Under the pieces are notes generated by a model. That model was not told the origin of the DNA. It worked only from the letters and a program-made list of their open reading frames with translations, and did not search any database. A stretch of DNA of 7,705 nucleotides. Origin: Pseudomonadota bacterium. GTDB lineage: Bacteria > Desulfobacterota > Desulfarculia > Desulfarculales > JAHJDS01. The position numbers were made by a program, and so were the translations under genes. The number at the start of each line of letters is the position of its first letter. The first letter of the stretch is position 1. The stretch is taken from contig JAHJDS010000334.1 in the NCBI GenBank assembly GCA_018812395.1, positions 1 to 7,705 on the forward strand, given 5' to 3'. Shown one piece after another: positions 1 through 6,656 of the stretch.

Positions 1-2726
1 AGTTTCACAGCCAAAGCATATTGTTGCATTAATAAAGGAAGGACATCATTAAACGGATCGCACTGGAGGATATACCCCTCCCAAGCTGCCAGCCAATATT
101 CAGATTGTTTTTTGTCTGCAGGAAAAATCAAAGGTAGATTATCCTCTGCCCATTTTGGAGCCTCCAATCTTATCCAGGGAATCCTCTGCCCGTAAACCGA
201 GCGAACTGCGGGTGAAGGGTCTAGATTTATATCAAGATGTTCCTCTAAGGCTCGCTGTACCTCTGGCATACCCGCAAAGTCAGAATCTCCGTTTCTTTTT
301 TGGTTATGCCGTCGCACCCAGAACATATATTGTGTTGTTGCCATTAACGCCAAACTACGATTACCATTCATGCTCGCGATTAGATACGAGTCCCCATATT
401 CTTTTTCGTTGCCCCTTTCTGGTTCATTATCCCAAATAAATACTTCTATTGCGTCCCATGCTTTTTTTCGAAAAGTGTAAGGTATTCCATATGTTGTTCG
501 GTCCAATTGTTCACCAAGAAAACGTATTGTCTCCTTTCTTGTCCAACTCCATTTTACAGTGGACCATTCATCTCCGGATTCAGAGGCAATATTAGGTCCA
601 TCATGTCCATTTTTTGCAATCCACAGTATCAAGTCCAGCACAGGTCCATAATCTACTAACTTCCCCTGTTTAGCGCCTTGACCGAGGCCACTGAGTAGTC
701 CAGACACATAATTAGGGGGTACAATTTTAAACAAATGCGCTATTGATGAAAATTTCCACGAGGCTTCGGCTGCCGCTTCTTCCAATTGCTTGGCTAGTCC
801 TGATTTAGAGGGAGCAGTAAATGGGTGGTCTGGTTGCCATTTCACTAAGTAGTCCAGGAGTTCCCAGGTGTTGAGACTCAGCAACTCTGCTTTAGAAAGT
901 GGGCTAATATCCCCCCATCTAATCACTCCTGTAGTATCACGTGGAGCCGATGGGCGTCCGTAACGTTTTACCAATTCTCTGCACTCTAACTGCCAATCAG
1001 ACGATAAATACTTTCGAATGCGAAATGCCCTTGCCAAACGCCAGCTATCACAATATTCCTTCTCCAATTTATCCGAAATTTCTTCTCCGTAAGCCTCCTG
1101 GTAATGAGTTTTATACTCATTCATATTGGGGCCGTTTTCTATCCAGTCAATGATTGTTTCTTGGTTTTGCGAATCTAGTAAACCAAAACCGGCTTCAGCT
1201 AGATCAAGATACTCCCTTTTCCACTCAGCAGCGTCGAATAACACTTTGTTTAGCAATCTATTCTGAACCAGATCAGGATAGTGGCTTGCGCAAAGAGATA
1301 GAACGTACAATGCCATACGGACAAATATGTCCCACCGTCGTTGCTCAAGACTGGAAATAATATCAGGTGCAGTTGCAGGATCGTATTGTACCAAATTGCT
1401 AGCGAGGTCCCTGCATACGGACACGAGCAGATTCTCAACAGGACGGGAATATTTCCGCCCCTCATCTGCAATTGTCGGCCTCCAAAAATGTGAATTATCT
1501 CCACTACCGTCAGCGTTGTCTCCGTGTACTGTAAAATCTAGTCTGTCCTGCAATAAGTCGCAGATTAAAGAAAATCCGCGGTGAAGATCGGCTTGAAAGA
1601 GAATTGGACAATTTTCTTTGAGTATAATCTCGTAATTATGGAAATCTAGGTTGCCTACCGGTTGGCGTTGCCGAGCAAAAATTCTTTTGAGTCTACTATC
1701 GGCCTGTTTCTCCGCTAACGGGGTTGCCTTTAAAAGGCATTTAGCCACATAAAAGGCCGCATCTAGCTCGCCTCCTGCAGCCAGATGGGCCATAAACTTT
1801 CCAAGCCTACGAGCGGTCATGTGGGTGTAATCGGATTCAATCCATCTCGTAACTAGTTGCTTCATCCTTGCAGCCAAATCACTAGGCAAGGCCAATCCGG
1901 CATCTAATAAGTCCATTTGCACCCATGGATTATCAGTTTCCGGAAGGCCCAGTATTAGTTTTAAAACATCCTGTTGAACCGAAGCCACACTACTTTTGGC
2001 CATTCTTGCTATGTAGCCTGATTGGGGCCAGGGCGGAAATCCTCCATCCTCTCTCTTAACAGGTATTGATTTAAAGAACGTTCTTGCCTTTTTCATTGAT
2101 AATATCTTTGGGTCGTTCAAGTTGCTGAAAAGGTGATTATATGCGACAAAGGAATTAGGTACTCTTTTATAAATTAATCCGATATCCTTTTTAGTTAGTT
2201 GACCTCTCGCTAAGATGTTATCAATATCATTTAGCCACATATTGAAATTTGCTTGAGATTTGTCCAAAACGATATCTAGGATGTCAATAAAACGGTGCCA
2301 AAAATCTTTGAACTCATTATCCAAAGGGCGTGGGGGATCCAGATTGGTTCGGTGTGCTATTCCATGAAACGATTTTGCCATAGCCAGCCATGAAACGGCC
2401 ACGTCATTGTCTGCTGGTATTGCCAGCCTGTTAAGGATATCTCGTATTCTTTGTTTATGATTAGATTCGGTCTTGTCGTCAGATTCCGATTTCTGCTCAA
2501 TATCTACCGCCATAAGAACATCTCTAATCGCGCCTTCTATTTCACGGACCATGTGGCCGACAAGGTGCGAAGTTGATTGTACTGGAATCTGACTACTCAT
2601 TAAGGTGCATGCATCAAAGAAAAAAGCCGCTGGCCCTGGCCCAATCTGAAGTAACTGCCTATAGACGCGATCTTGACGTTCGTCGAGAGAGCTACGGGGC
2701 TTTGCTCTAGGCGAGTCAGACATCAT
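1..2726 (-). CDS. Large uncharacterised helical protein, C-terminus beyond window (908 codons seen)
   Basis: Reading the minus strand from 2726, the frame stays open without a stop to base 1, giving 908 codons plus two bases, so the gene runs off the window. Two adjacent ATGs (2726 and 2723) are preceded by a TAAGGA SD at 2732-2737; I take the first. The protein starts with a short polar stretch, then a hydrophobic block reading IGPGPAAFFFDAC (residues about 28-40). Further on is a His/Arg plus PRP plus aromatic-rich helix block (about 124-157, including AHRTN and EFKDFWHRF). The rest looks mainly alpha-helical and rich in Trp, Leu and Asp/Glu, like a helical-repeat scaffold. I see no Walker A, protease, nuclease or membrane signature and no signal peptide. 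From memory, unverified, the N-terminal blocks resemble very large (over 1,000 aa) uncharacterised bacterial proteins. Base composition is clearly more AT-rich than the plus-strand cluster, suggesting separate ancestry. The coding call is strong; the function is unknown. Confidence 0.9.
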   Translation of the reverse strand, partial: MMSDSPRAKPRSSLDERQDRVYRQLLQIGPGPAAFFFDACTLMSSQIPVQSTSHLVGHMVREIEGAIRDVLMAVDIEQKSESDDKTESNHKQRIRDILNRLAIPADNDVAVSWLAMAKSFHGIAHRTNLDPPRPLDNEFKDFWHRFIDILDIVLDKSQANFNMWLNDIDNILARGQLTKKDIGLIYKRVPNSFVAYNHLFSNLNDPKILSMKKARTFFKSIPVKREDGGFPPWPQSGYIARMAKSSVASVQQDVLKLILGLPETDNPWVQMDLLDAGLALPSDLAARMKQLVTRWIESDYTHMTARRLGKFMAHLAAGGELDAAFYVAKCLLKATPLAEKQADSRLKRIFARQRQPVGNLDFHNYEIILKENCPILFQADLHRGFSLICDLLQDRLDFTVHGDNADGSGDNSHFWRPTIADEGRKYSRPVENLLVSVCRDLASNLVQYDPATAPDIISSLEQRRWDIFVRMALYVLSLCASHYPDLVQNRLLNKVLFDAAEWKREYLDLAEAGFGLLDSQNQETIIDWIENGPNMNEYKTHYQEAYGEEISDKLEKEYCDSWRLARAFRIRKYLSSDWQLECRELVKRYGRPSAPRDTTGVIRWGDISPLSKAELLSLNTWELLDYLVKWQPDHPFTAPSKSGLAKQLEEAAAEASWKFSSIAHLFKIVPPNYVSGLLSGLGQGAKQGKLVDYGPVLDLILWIAKNGHDGPNIASESGDEWSTVKWSWTRKETIRFLGEQLDRTTYGIPYTFRKKAWDAIEVFIWDNEPERGNEKEYGDSYLIASMNGNRSLALMATTQYMFWVRRHNQKRNGDSDFAGMPEVQRALEEHLDINLDPSPAVRSVYGQRIPWIRLEAPKWAEDNLPLIFPADKKQSEYWLAAWEGYILQCDPFNDVLPLLMQQYALAVK

Positions 2727-2769
2727 TTGTGTCCTTATGTTGGTGAGGTTACACGTGGGCGTATTCCTT

Positions 2770-2798
2770 AAGATACTAGTCTTCCGTGTGGCTGTCAA
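2770..2798 (-). promoter_or_regulatory. Sigma70-like promoter for the large minus-strand gene
   Basis: On the minus strand a perfect -35 hexamer TTGACA (2793-2798) is followed after exactly 17 nt by TATCTT (2770-2775), which matches 4 of 6 positions of the -10 consensus. Transcription would start near 2763, leaving a leader of about 37 nt that includes the SD at 2732-2737. An archaeal reading is also possible: the same strand carries TTTTATA at about 2802-2808, which would start transcription near 2776. The hexamer match is visible; that it acts as a promoter is inferred. Confidence 0.55.
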
Positions 2799-2800
2799 CC

Positions 2801-2826
2801 TATAAAATGAGCTAGATCAGGAGGGG
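2801..2826 (+). promoter_or_regulatory. Possible plus-strand -10/TATA box and strong SD
   Basis: TATAAAA (2801-2807) lies only 3 bp from the -35 of the divergent minus-strand promoter. It matches 5 of 6 positions of a bacterial -10 and is also a good archaeal TATA box; no convincing -35 is seen. A strong SD, AGGAGGGG, follows at 2819-2826. Its spacing fits a TTG at 2832, not the ATG at 2891. If both promoters are real they overlap, so polymerase bound at one would hinder the other and couple expression of the large minus-strand gene to that of the plus-strand cluster. Confidence 0.35.
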
Positions 2827-2831
2827 ATTAT

Positions 2832-3014
2832 TTGCCTAACCCGCATTTCGCATATCAGGCTGATATATTTGATAATACCCCTACCTTTTCATGTCTGAAA
2901 CCCAGCACGCCCAAGAACTTGAAGATGTGGAATTCCCGTACCATAGCTACCTGGTGGAACAGGCATCGTCAGACGAAGCCTACGGGCCTCCTGAGGAGGA
3001 TGGTTCGGACATAG
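2832..3014 (+). CDS. Possible 60-aa TTG-start leader ORF overlapping the next gene
   Basis: A TTG at 2832 sits 7 nt after the SD AGGAGG (2819-2824), which is ideal spacing. The frame runs 60 codons to a TAG at 3012-3014 and overlaps the first 41 codons of the 162-aa gene in another frame. The peptide (MPNPHFAYQADIF..., then basic and Trp/Thr-rich) does not look like a conserved protein after about residue 20, where the overlapping frame looks more natural. It may be a leader peptide for translational coupling, the true N-terminus of the next gene reached by a frameshift or sequence error near 2876-2890, or a chance frame. Listed because its initiation signal is better than that of its neighbour. 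Confidence 0.2.
   Translation: MPNPHFAYQADIFDNTPTFSCLKPSTPKNLKMWNSRTIATWWNRHRQTKPTGLLRRMVRT
2861..2869 (+). promoter_or_regulatory. Extended -10 / TATA-like box just before the 162-aa gene
   Basis: TG-A-TATATT is an extended -10 (TATATT, 5 of 6 matches), about 22-27 nt before the ATG at 2891. Read as a bacterial extended -10 it would start transcription near 2876 with a leader of about 15 nt. Read as an archaeal TATA box centred near 2866 it would give a nearly leaderless mRNA, which would explain why this ATG has no SD. The signal is short and AT-rich, so chance cannot be excluded. Confidence 0.3.
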
Positions 3015-3379
3015 GTCAAGCCCTGTCAGGTACATTCGAAGAGCGCCTGGCCATCCTGAGAGAGGCGATTGAGGAGATTGATCTAGAGATCGGGCTCAGG
3101 GTCGGAATGAGCAGGGCATTCAAGGGAGCCCTGCAGGGAGAGAGCAACTGGATAGGCTTCAAGCTAAGGCAGTTCGACCGCTGGCACTGGGGGGACAAGC
3201 CTTCGGTTGATTTTCGAAGGACAGCGCTGGAGAGGGAGCTGCTCAGTATCTACCGGGAGATGAGGTCCCAGAGCCAGAGGGCCTTCACGGACATTGCGGG
3301 ACTGAAAAAGGAGCGCCGGAAGCTGCTCATGGAATACAAGTCTCTCAGGGCGACCGAGAAGATGGTCTCTCAGGGGTGA
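2891..3379 (+). CDS. 162-aa helical/coiled-coil protein, first gene of HerA-Orc cluster
   Basis: I do not recognise a named family. The first 45 residues are acidic and probably disordered. Two long charged helices follow: about 47-82 (EERLAILREAIEEIDLEI) and about 108-158 (ending LKKERRKLLMEYKSLRA). They are joined by an aromatic, basic loop at 98-110 (HWGDKPSVDFRR). This looks like an antiparallel coiled-coil adaptor, soluble, with no enzyme motif, signal peptide or membrane segment. The ATG at 2891 is the only useful start in frame, because a TAA lies at 2873-2875. It has no SD, so initiation may be leaderless or coupled to the overlapping TTG ORF. It precedes the HerA-like gene by 87 nt on the same strand, so a structural or loading role for that ATPase is a reasonable inference, unproven. 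GC-rich codon use matches the downstream genes. Confidence 0.8.
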   Translation: MSETQHAQELEDVEFPYHSYLVEQASSDEAYGPPEEDGSDIGQALSGTFEERLAILREAIEEIDLEIGLRVGMSRAFKGALQGESNWIGFKLRQFDRWHWGDKPSVDFRRTALERELLSIYREMRSQSQRAFTDIAGLKKERRKLLMEYKSLRATEKMVSQG

Positions 3380-3466
3380 TCAGGGCATGGGCTGTGTTTT
3401 TAGGTCCTGTTGGACGGCGAGGACGGTTTTCAGGCTTCTAAGGGGTCCAGAAAAAAGAGGGAAGAT

Positions 3467-5410
3467 ATGAAGATTGAGGAAGTGTTTAGGAAGCTGAAGC
3501 CGATTGCGGGGATGGATTTAGACAGGCTGTGGAGGGAGTACATCTTGGCTGACGCGGCCGGCAAGAAGGCCATCGAGGATTCTATGCGCCTGAGCCTGGC
3601 ACGGAGGCTTTCCGAGACTTATGAGGAGAGGGAGGTCCTGCTGGAGCCGCCAGCGGAGGCCAAGGTCAAGGGCGAGTACCCGCTGGGTGTGGTGCACTAC
3701 GGCCGGCAGAAGTTCTACCAGTTCGGGCTCAGGGAGAGGGAGTGGGTTCAGCATGTAGGGATATTTTCCAGGAGCGGATGGGGAAAGACCAACGTCGGCT
3801 TTCTGATACTGCTGAACCTGCTAAGTTCGGGAAAGCCTTTCCTGGTCTTTGACTGGAAGAGGAACTACCGGGACCTACTGGCTCTATTGCCGGAAAAGGA
3901 GATATTGGTATTTACTGCCGGTAGGCCCATATCCCAGTTTTCCTTCAATCCACTGATCCCTCCCCCCGGCACCCCGCCTCGGGCGTGGCTGAAGAAGCTG
4001 ATCGCCATTGCCCAGCACAGTCTATTCCTTGGTGAAGGCGTGGCCTTCCTTCTTCAGGAAGCCATTGACTCTGTCTACCGGCAGGCCGGCGTCTATTCAG
4101 GACAGGAAAAGGAGTGGCCTACTCTGCAGGATGTGAAAACATGGCTGGAGAGCAGAAAGGTGAAAGGCAGGGCGGCACAGTGGATGGACTCGGCCATGCG
4201 GGCCGTGGGCGTGCTCTGCTACGGTGAGATGGGGAGTATTCTCAACAGGCGAGAGCCTCTGCCCATTCAGGAGTTGCTGGAGAAGAACGTTATCCTGGAG
4301 TTGGACGGTCTGTGTAACACGGACAAGACCTTTCTGATAGAGGCGTTGCTGCTGTGGATACACCACTACCGAATGGGCCAGCCGGACAGGGAGGTCTTCA
4401 AGCACGCCATCCTGATCGAGGAGGCGCACCACATCCTTCTCAGGAAGAAGCAGGAGATGTCCGGAGAGGAGGCGGTGACGGACATCATTCTCAGGGAGAT
4501 CAGGGAGCTGGGAGAGTCCGTGATCCTGCTTGACCAGCACCCCAGCCTGATCAGCAAGCCCGCCCTGGGAAACACGTACACAACAATCGTCGGCAACCTC
4601 AAGCACCGGTCGGACATCAGCATGATTGCCGACTCGCTTCTGCTGGACACGAAGAGAGCCCGGTACCTGGGGAAGCTTGAGATTGGTTGGGCAATGGTGA
4701 AGCTGCAGGGCCGGTGGTTCGAGCCGTTTCTGGTCCGGTTCCCGCTGGTCAGGATTAAGAAGGGAGTGGTGACAGACGGGGACGTTGTGGCGGCCATGCG
4801 GGGATTCTGGGCGAGCCGGCCGGATGAGGAACCTGTGGAGAAAAAGGTGGAGGCGGAGGATCAACCAGAAAAGGAGTCCGTTGATGATATCAAGGAAGAT
4901 GTGCCGGAGAACGCCCGGCTCCTCTTGGTTGATGTGGGCCAACATCCTGCCTCGGCCGTAACCGAGCGGTATGAGAGGGTCAGCCTTAACAACTACCAGG
5001 GCAACCGGGCAAAGGATTGGCTGGTAGGCCAGGGATATCTGGCCAGTAGCAGCGTTTCCACGGGAAAGGCTAGGATTCGGCATCTTCGGCTCACGTCGAA
5101 AGGACGGAAGGCCCTCGAAGCCCTGGGAGAGGAGGTGCAGGCCCGGAGGGCCGGTGGTCCGGAGCACGAGTTCAGGAAGAAGAAGCTGGCTGAGGATTAC
5201 AGATCGAAGGGATGGGAGGTAGTCAAGGAGTATCCTATTGGCGGCGGCAAGACCGTGGACCTGGCCTGCTTCAAGGATGGGCGGAAAGTGGCGGTGGAGA
5301 TTGAGACCGGCAAAAGCTGTGTGGGCAGTAACGTCAAGAAATGCCTGGAAAATGGGTTTGATGAGGTGCGGTGCATCAAGGTCAACAGCGCTCCAAGATC
5401 AAAGGAATAA
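3467..5410 (+). CDS. HerA/DUF87-type DNA translocase fused to winged helix and PD-(D/E)XK-like nuclease
   Basis: This is a 647-aa protein. The start is ATG 3467, preceded by an AGAGGGA SD; a TTG at 3410 in frame has no comparable signal. The HerA/FtsK-superfamily ATPase core shows Walker A SRSGWGKT (101-108, K107/T108), Walker B ILIEEAHH (315-322, E318/E319), and the strand LLDQHPSL (354-361) that replaces the usual TQRP motif, followed by an Arg-rich KHRSD segment that may carry the arginine finger. An acidic linker (about 449-481) leads to a MarR-like winged helix (about 482-555). The C-terminal domain (about 565-640) has E566/E568 in its first helix, D598 in VDL and E611-I-E613 followed by TGK, a PD-(D/E)XK layout with Glu in place of the usual Lys. 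HerA ATPases are ring-shaped DNA pumps that usually work with the separate nuclease NurA; here the nuclease appears to be built in. It is probably cytoplasmic and acts on DNA. It lies between the helical protein and the Orc1/Cdc6-like gene. Alternatives are a conjugative coupling ATPase or a defence translocase. ATPase assignment is firm; nuclease activity is inferred. Confidence 0.9.
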   Translation: MKIEEVFRKLKPIAGMDLDRLWREYILADAAGKKAIEDSMRLSLARRLSETYEEREVLLEPPAEAKVKGEYPLGVVHYGRQKFYQFGLREREWVQHVGIFSRSGWGKTNVGFLILLNLLSSGKPFLVFDWKRNYRDLLALLPEKEILVFTAGRPISQFSFNPLIPPPGTPPRAWLKKLIAIAQHSLFLGEGVAFLLQEAIDSVYRQAGVYSGQEKEWPTLQDVKTWLESRKVKGRAAQWMDSAMRAVGVLCYGEMGSILNRREPLPIQELLEKNVILELDGLCNTDKTFLIEALLLWIHHYRMGQPDREVFKHAILIEEAHHILLRKKQEMSGEEAVTDIILREIRELGESVILLDQHPSLISKPALGNTYTTIVGNLKHRSDISMIADSLLLDTKRARYLGKLEIGWAMVKLQGRWFEPFLVRFPLVRIKKGVVTDGDVVAAMRGFWASRPDEEPVEKKVEAEDQPEKESVDDIKEDVPENARLLLVDVGQHPASAVTERYERVSLNNYQGNRAKDWLVGQGYLASSSVSTGKARIRHLRLTSKGRKALEALGEEVQARRAGGPEHEFRKKKLAEDYRSKGWEVVKEYPIGGGKTVDLACFKDGRKVAVEIETGKSCVGSNVKKCLENGFDEVRCIKVNSAPRSKE

Positions 5411-5480
5411 TTTAATTTTAAGGGCAAGTTGGGCAAATCTTGGAGCCGTTCTTTTTAAAATGACCAGATAATTAATCAAC
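5411..5480 (+). promoter_or_regulatory. AT-rich spacer with possible promoter before the Orc1/Cdc6-like gene
   Basis: The 70-nt spacer is much more AT-rich than the genes around it. CTTTTTAAAA (5451-5460) lies about 25 nt before the ATG at 5481, where an archaeal TATA box for a leaderless transcript would be. GATAAT (5467-5472) sits where a bacterial -10 would also give a leaderless start, but no -35 is visible 17 nt upstream. No SD precedes the ATG. I see no convincing terminator hairpin. This suggests the Orc1/Cdc6-like gene may have its own promoter as well as read-through from upstream. Confidence 0.3.
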
Positions 5481-6527
5481 ATGGCTAGCCGGGAAGATAA
5501 CGGGATAGTTTTGGATAAGGAGGTTCTGAGCGAATCCTACATGCCAGAAACGATTATCGCCAAGGATTCTCAGATAAAGGAATTACAGGGCTGCATCTCC
5601 CCCACCTTGCAGGGGCAGAAGCCGATGAATGTCTGGCTGCACGGGAGCCCAGGGACGGGCAAGACTACCGTGTCCTGCTATGTTTTGAAGGAGATCAGCG
5701 ACCAGGCAGGTGTGGGGGGAGTGTACGTAAACTGCTGGAAATACAACTCTTTTTACTCAGTACTTGATTTCATGCTCAACCAGATGCGCCGAGGATTCGG
5801 GGATGCGCGGGACACCACGGTAAAGCTCCAGCAGCTTGAGAGAGTGATCAAGAACAGGCCCTTTTTGATCGTCCTGGATGAAGTTGATTTCGTCCCCTCC
5901 AGGGAGCGTAACAGCATGATCTACAACCTCCTCTCCATAGGGAAGGTTGGGCTGATCTGTATCAGCGAGAGCAGGTATCCATTGTTGGCACTTGAACCAA
6001 GGGTCAAGTCACGGCTAAGCCCCCAGGTGCTATCTTTCGACAATTATACGACCGGTGAGCTGGCCGAGATTTTAAGGCAGCGGGCCTCAATCGCTCTGCA
6101 TCCGGAGGCCTGGGATTCCAGTGTCCTTAAACTGGTATCCAGGCGAGCGCTCGGTGATGCTCGGGTGGCGATCCACACGCTTCGGAACGCAGCCGTGTAC
6201 GCCGAGGCAGAAGGGGCAATCAAGTTGAATGGGGTCCATGTGGACAAGGGATTTTCGGACACCGGCGGCCTGAGGAGGACCTACGAGCTGAAACGGCTCA
6301 CCGAACACCACCGGTTGCTTTACGAGATCATCAAGGGCAGTCCGGGGATCACCTCCCCAGAACTTTTCAAGACATACTTAGACAAATGCCGGTCACGTAA
6401 CTGGAAAGCCATTGCCAGCAGGACCTTCTCCCTGTACATGCAGAAAATGGCCGGCCTGAAGTTGATTGCTGCTGAAAGGGCCAGGGTCCGGGGGAGGGTA
6501 TTTGCATTCAGGCCTGTCGAGGGGTGA
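5481..6527 (+). CDS. Orc1/Cdc6-like AAA+ ATPase with C-terminal winged helix
   Basis: This is a 348-aa AAA+ protein of the Orc1/Cdc6 superfamily. Walker A is GSPGTGKT (55-62) and Walker B ends in D133-E134 (IVLDEVD). The expected sensor-1 region reads CISESRYP, with Ser/Glu where canonical members have Asn, and is followed by a VKSRL motif. Sensor 2 is GDARVAIHTLR (225-235, R228). The last 80 residues, with LTEHHRLLYEIIKGS and the basic tail, look like a DNA-binding winged helix. Archaeal Orc1/Cdc6 proteins bind origin repeats and load the MCM helicase; shorter, divergent members occur in mobile elements. At 348 aa it is shorter than the usual 390-420, which favours such a divergent member. 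It is followed after 3 nt by the 39-aa ORF, so it heads a tight three-gene unit. A regulatory or targeting ATPase that recruits the HerA-like translocase is an alternative to replication initiation. No origin repeats are visible next to it. Confidence 0.88.
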   Translation: MASREDNGIVLDKEVLSESYMPETIIAKDSQIKELQGCISPTLQGQKPMNVWLHGSPGTGKTTVSCYVLKEISDQAGVGGVYVNCWKYNSFYSVLDFMLNQMRRGFGDARDTTVKLQQLERVIKNRPFLIVLDEVDFVPSRERNSMIYNLLSIGKVGLICISESRYPLLALEPRVKSRLSPQVLSFDNYTTGELAEILRQRASIALHPEAWDSSVLKLVSRRALGDARVAIHTLRNAAVYAEAEGAIKLNGVHVDKGFSDTGGLRRTYELKRLTEHHRLLYEIIKGSPGITSPELFKTYLDKCRSRNWKAIASRTFSLYMQKMAGLKLIAAERARVRGRVFAFRPVEG

Positions 6528-6530
6528 CCC

Positions 6531-6650
6531 ATGAGAGGGAATGAACTGCCGGAATGGGTCAAGGAGGTCAGGAGGATGATTGCCAGGAGGCCGGGGCGGC
6601 CAATCGGCGGTCCGAGGACTACCGTTGGCGAAGACGACGAGGAACGGTGA
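6531..6650 (+). CDS. 39-aa mini-protein with basic GRP motif, in operon
   Basis: The ATG is 3 nt after the stop of the Orc1/Cdc6-like gene and is served by GAGGGGTGA (about 6518-6526), a good SD. The product starts MRGNELPEWVKEVRRM, an amphipathic helix. A basic Pro/Gly patch, RRPGRPIGGPR (19-29), resembles an AT-hook core (GRP flanked by basic residues), and the tail EDDEER is acidic. It could bind the DNA minor groove or a partner protein. Its stop lies 6 nt before the next ATG, so both neighbours support a translated gene. No family is recognised, and coding status rests on the SD, packing and sensible composition. Confidence 0.6.
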   Translation: MRGNELPEWVKEVRRMIARRPGRPIGGPRTTVGEDDEER

Positions 6651-6656
6651 TGTTGC

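Noticed and set aside
155..1584. Several short plus-strand frames and one minus-strand frame (1250-1504)
   Set aside because: All lie inside the 908-codon minus-strand frame, have no SD and show unnatural composition; they are shadows.
3410..3466. TTG start for the HerA-like protein giving 19 extra residues
   Set aside because: It has no good SD and the extension is Gly/Lys/Arg-rich; ATG 3467 has an AGAGGGA SD.
4097..5167. 356-codon minus-strand frame opposite the HerA-like gene
   Set aside because: It is a shadow created by the codon bias of the sense gene: His/Leu/Pro/Gln-rich, no SD, no domain, and opposite clear ATPase motifs.
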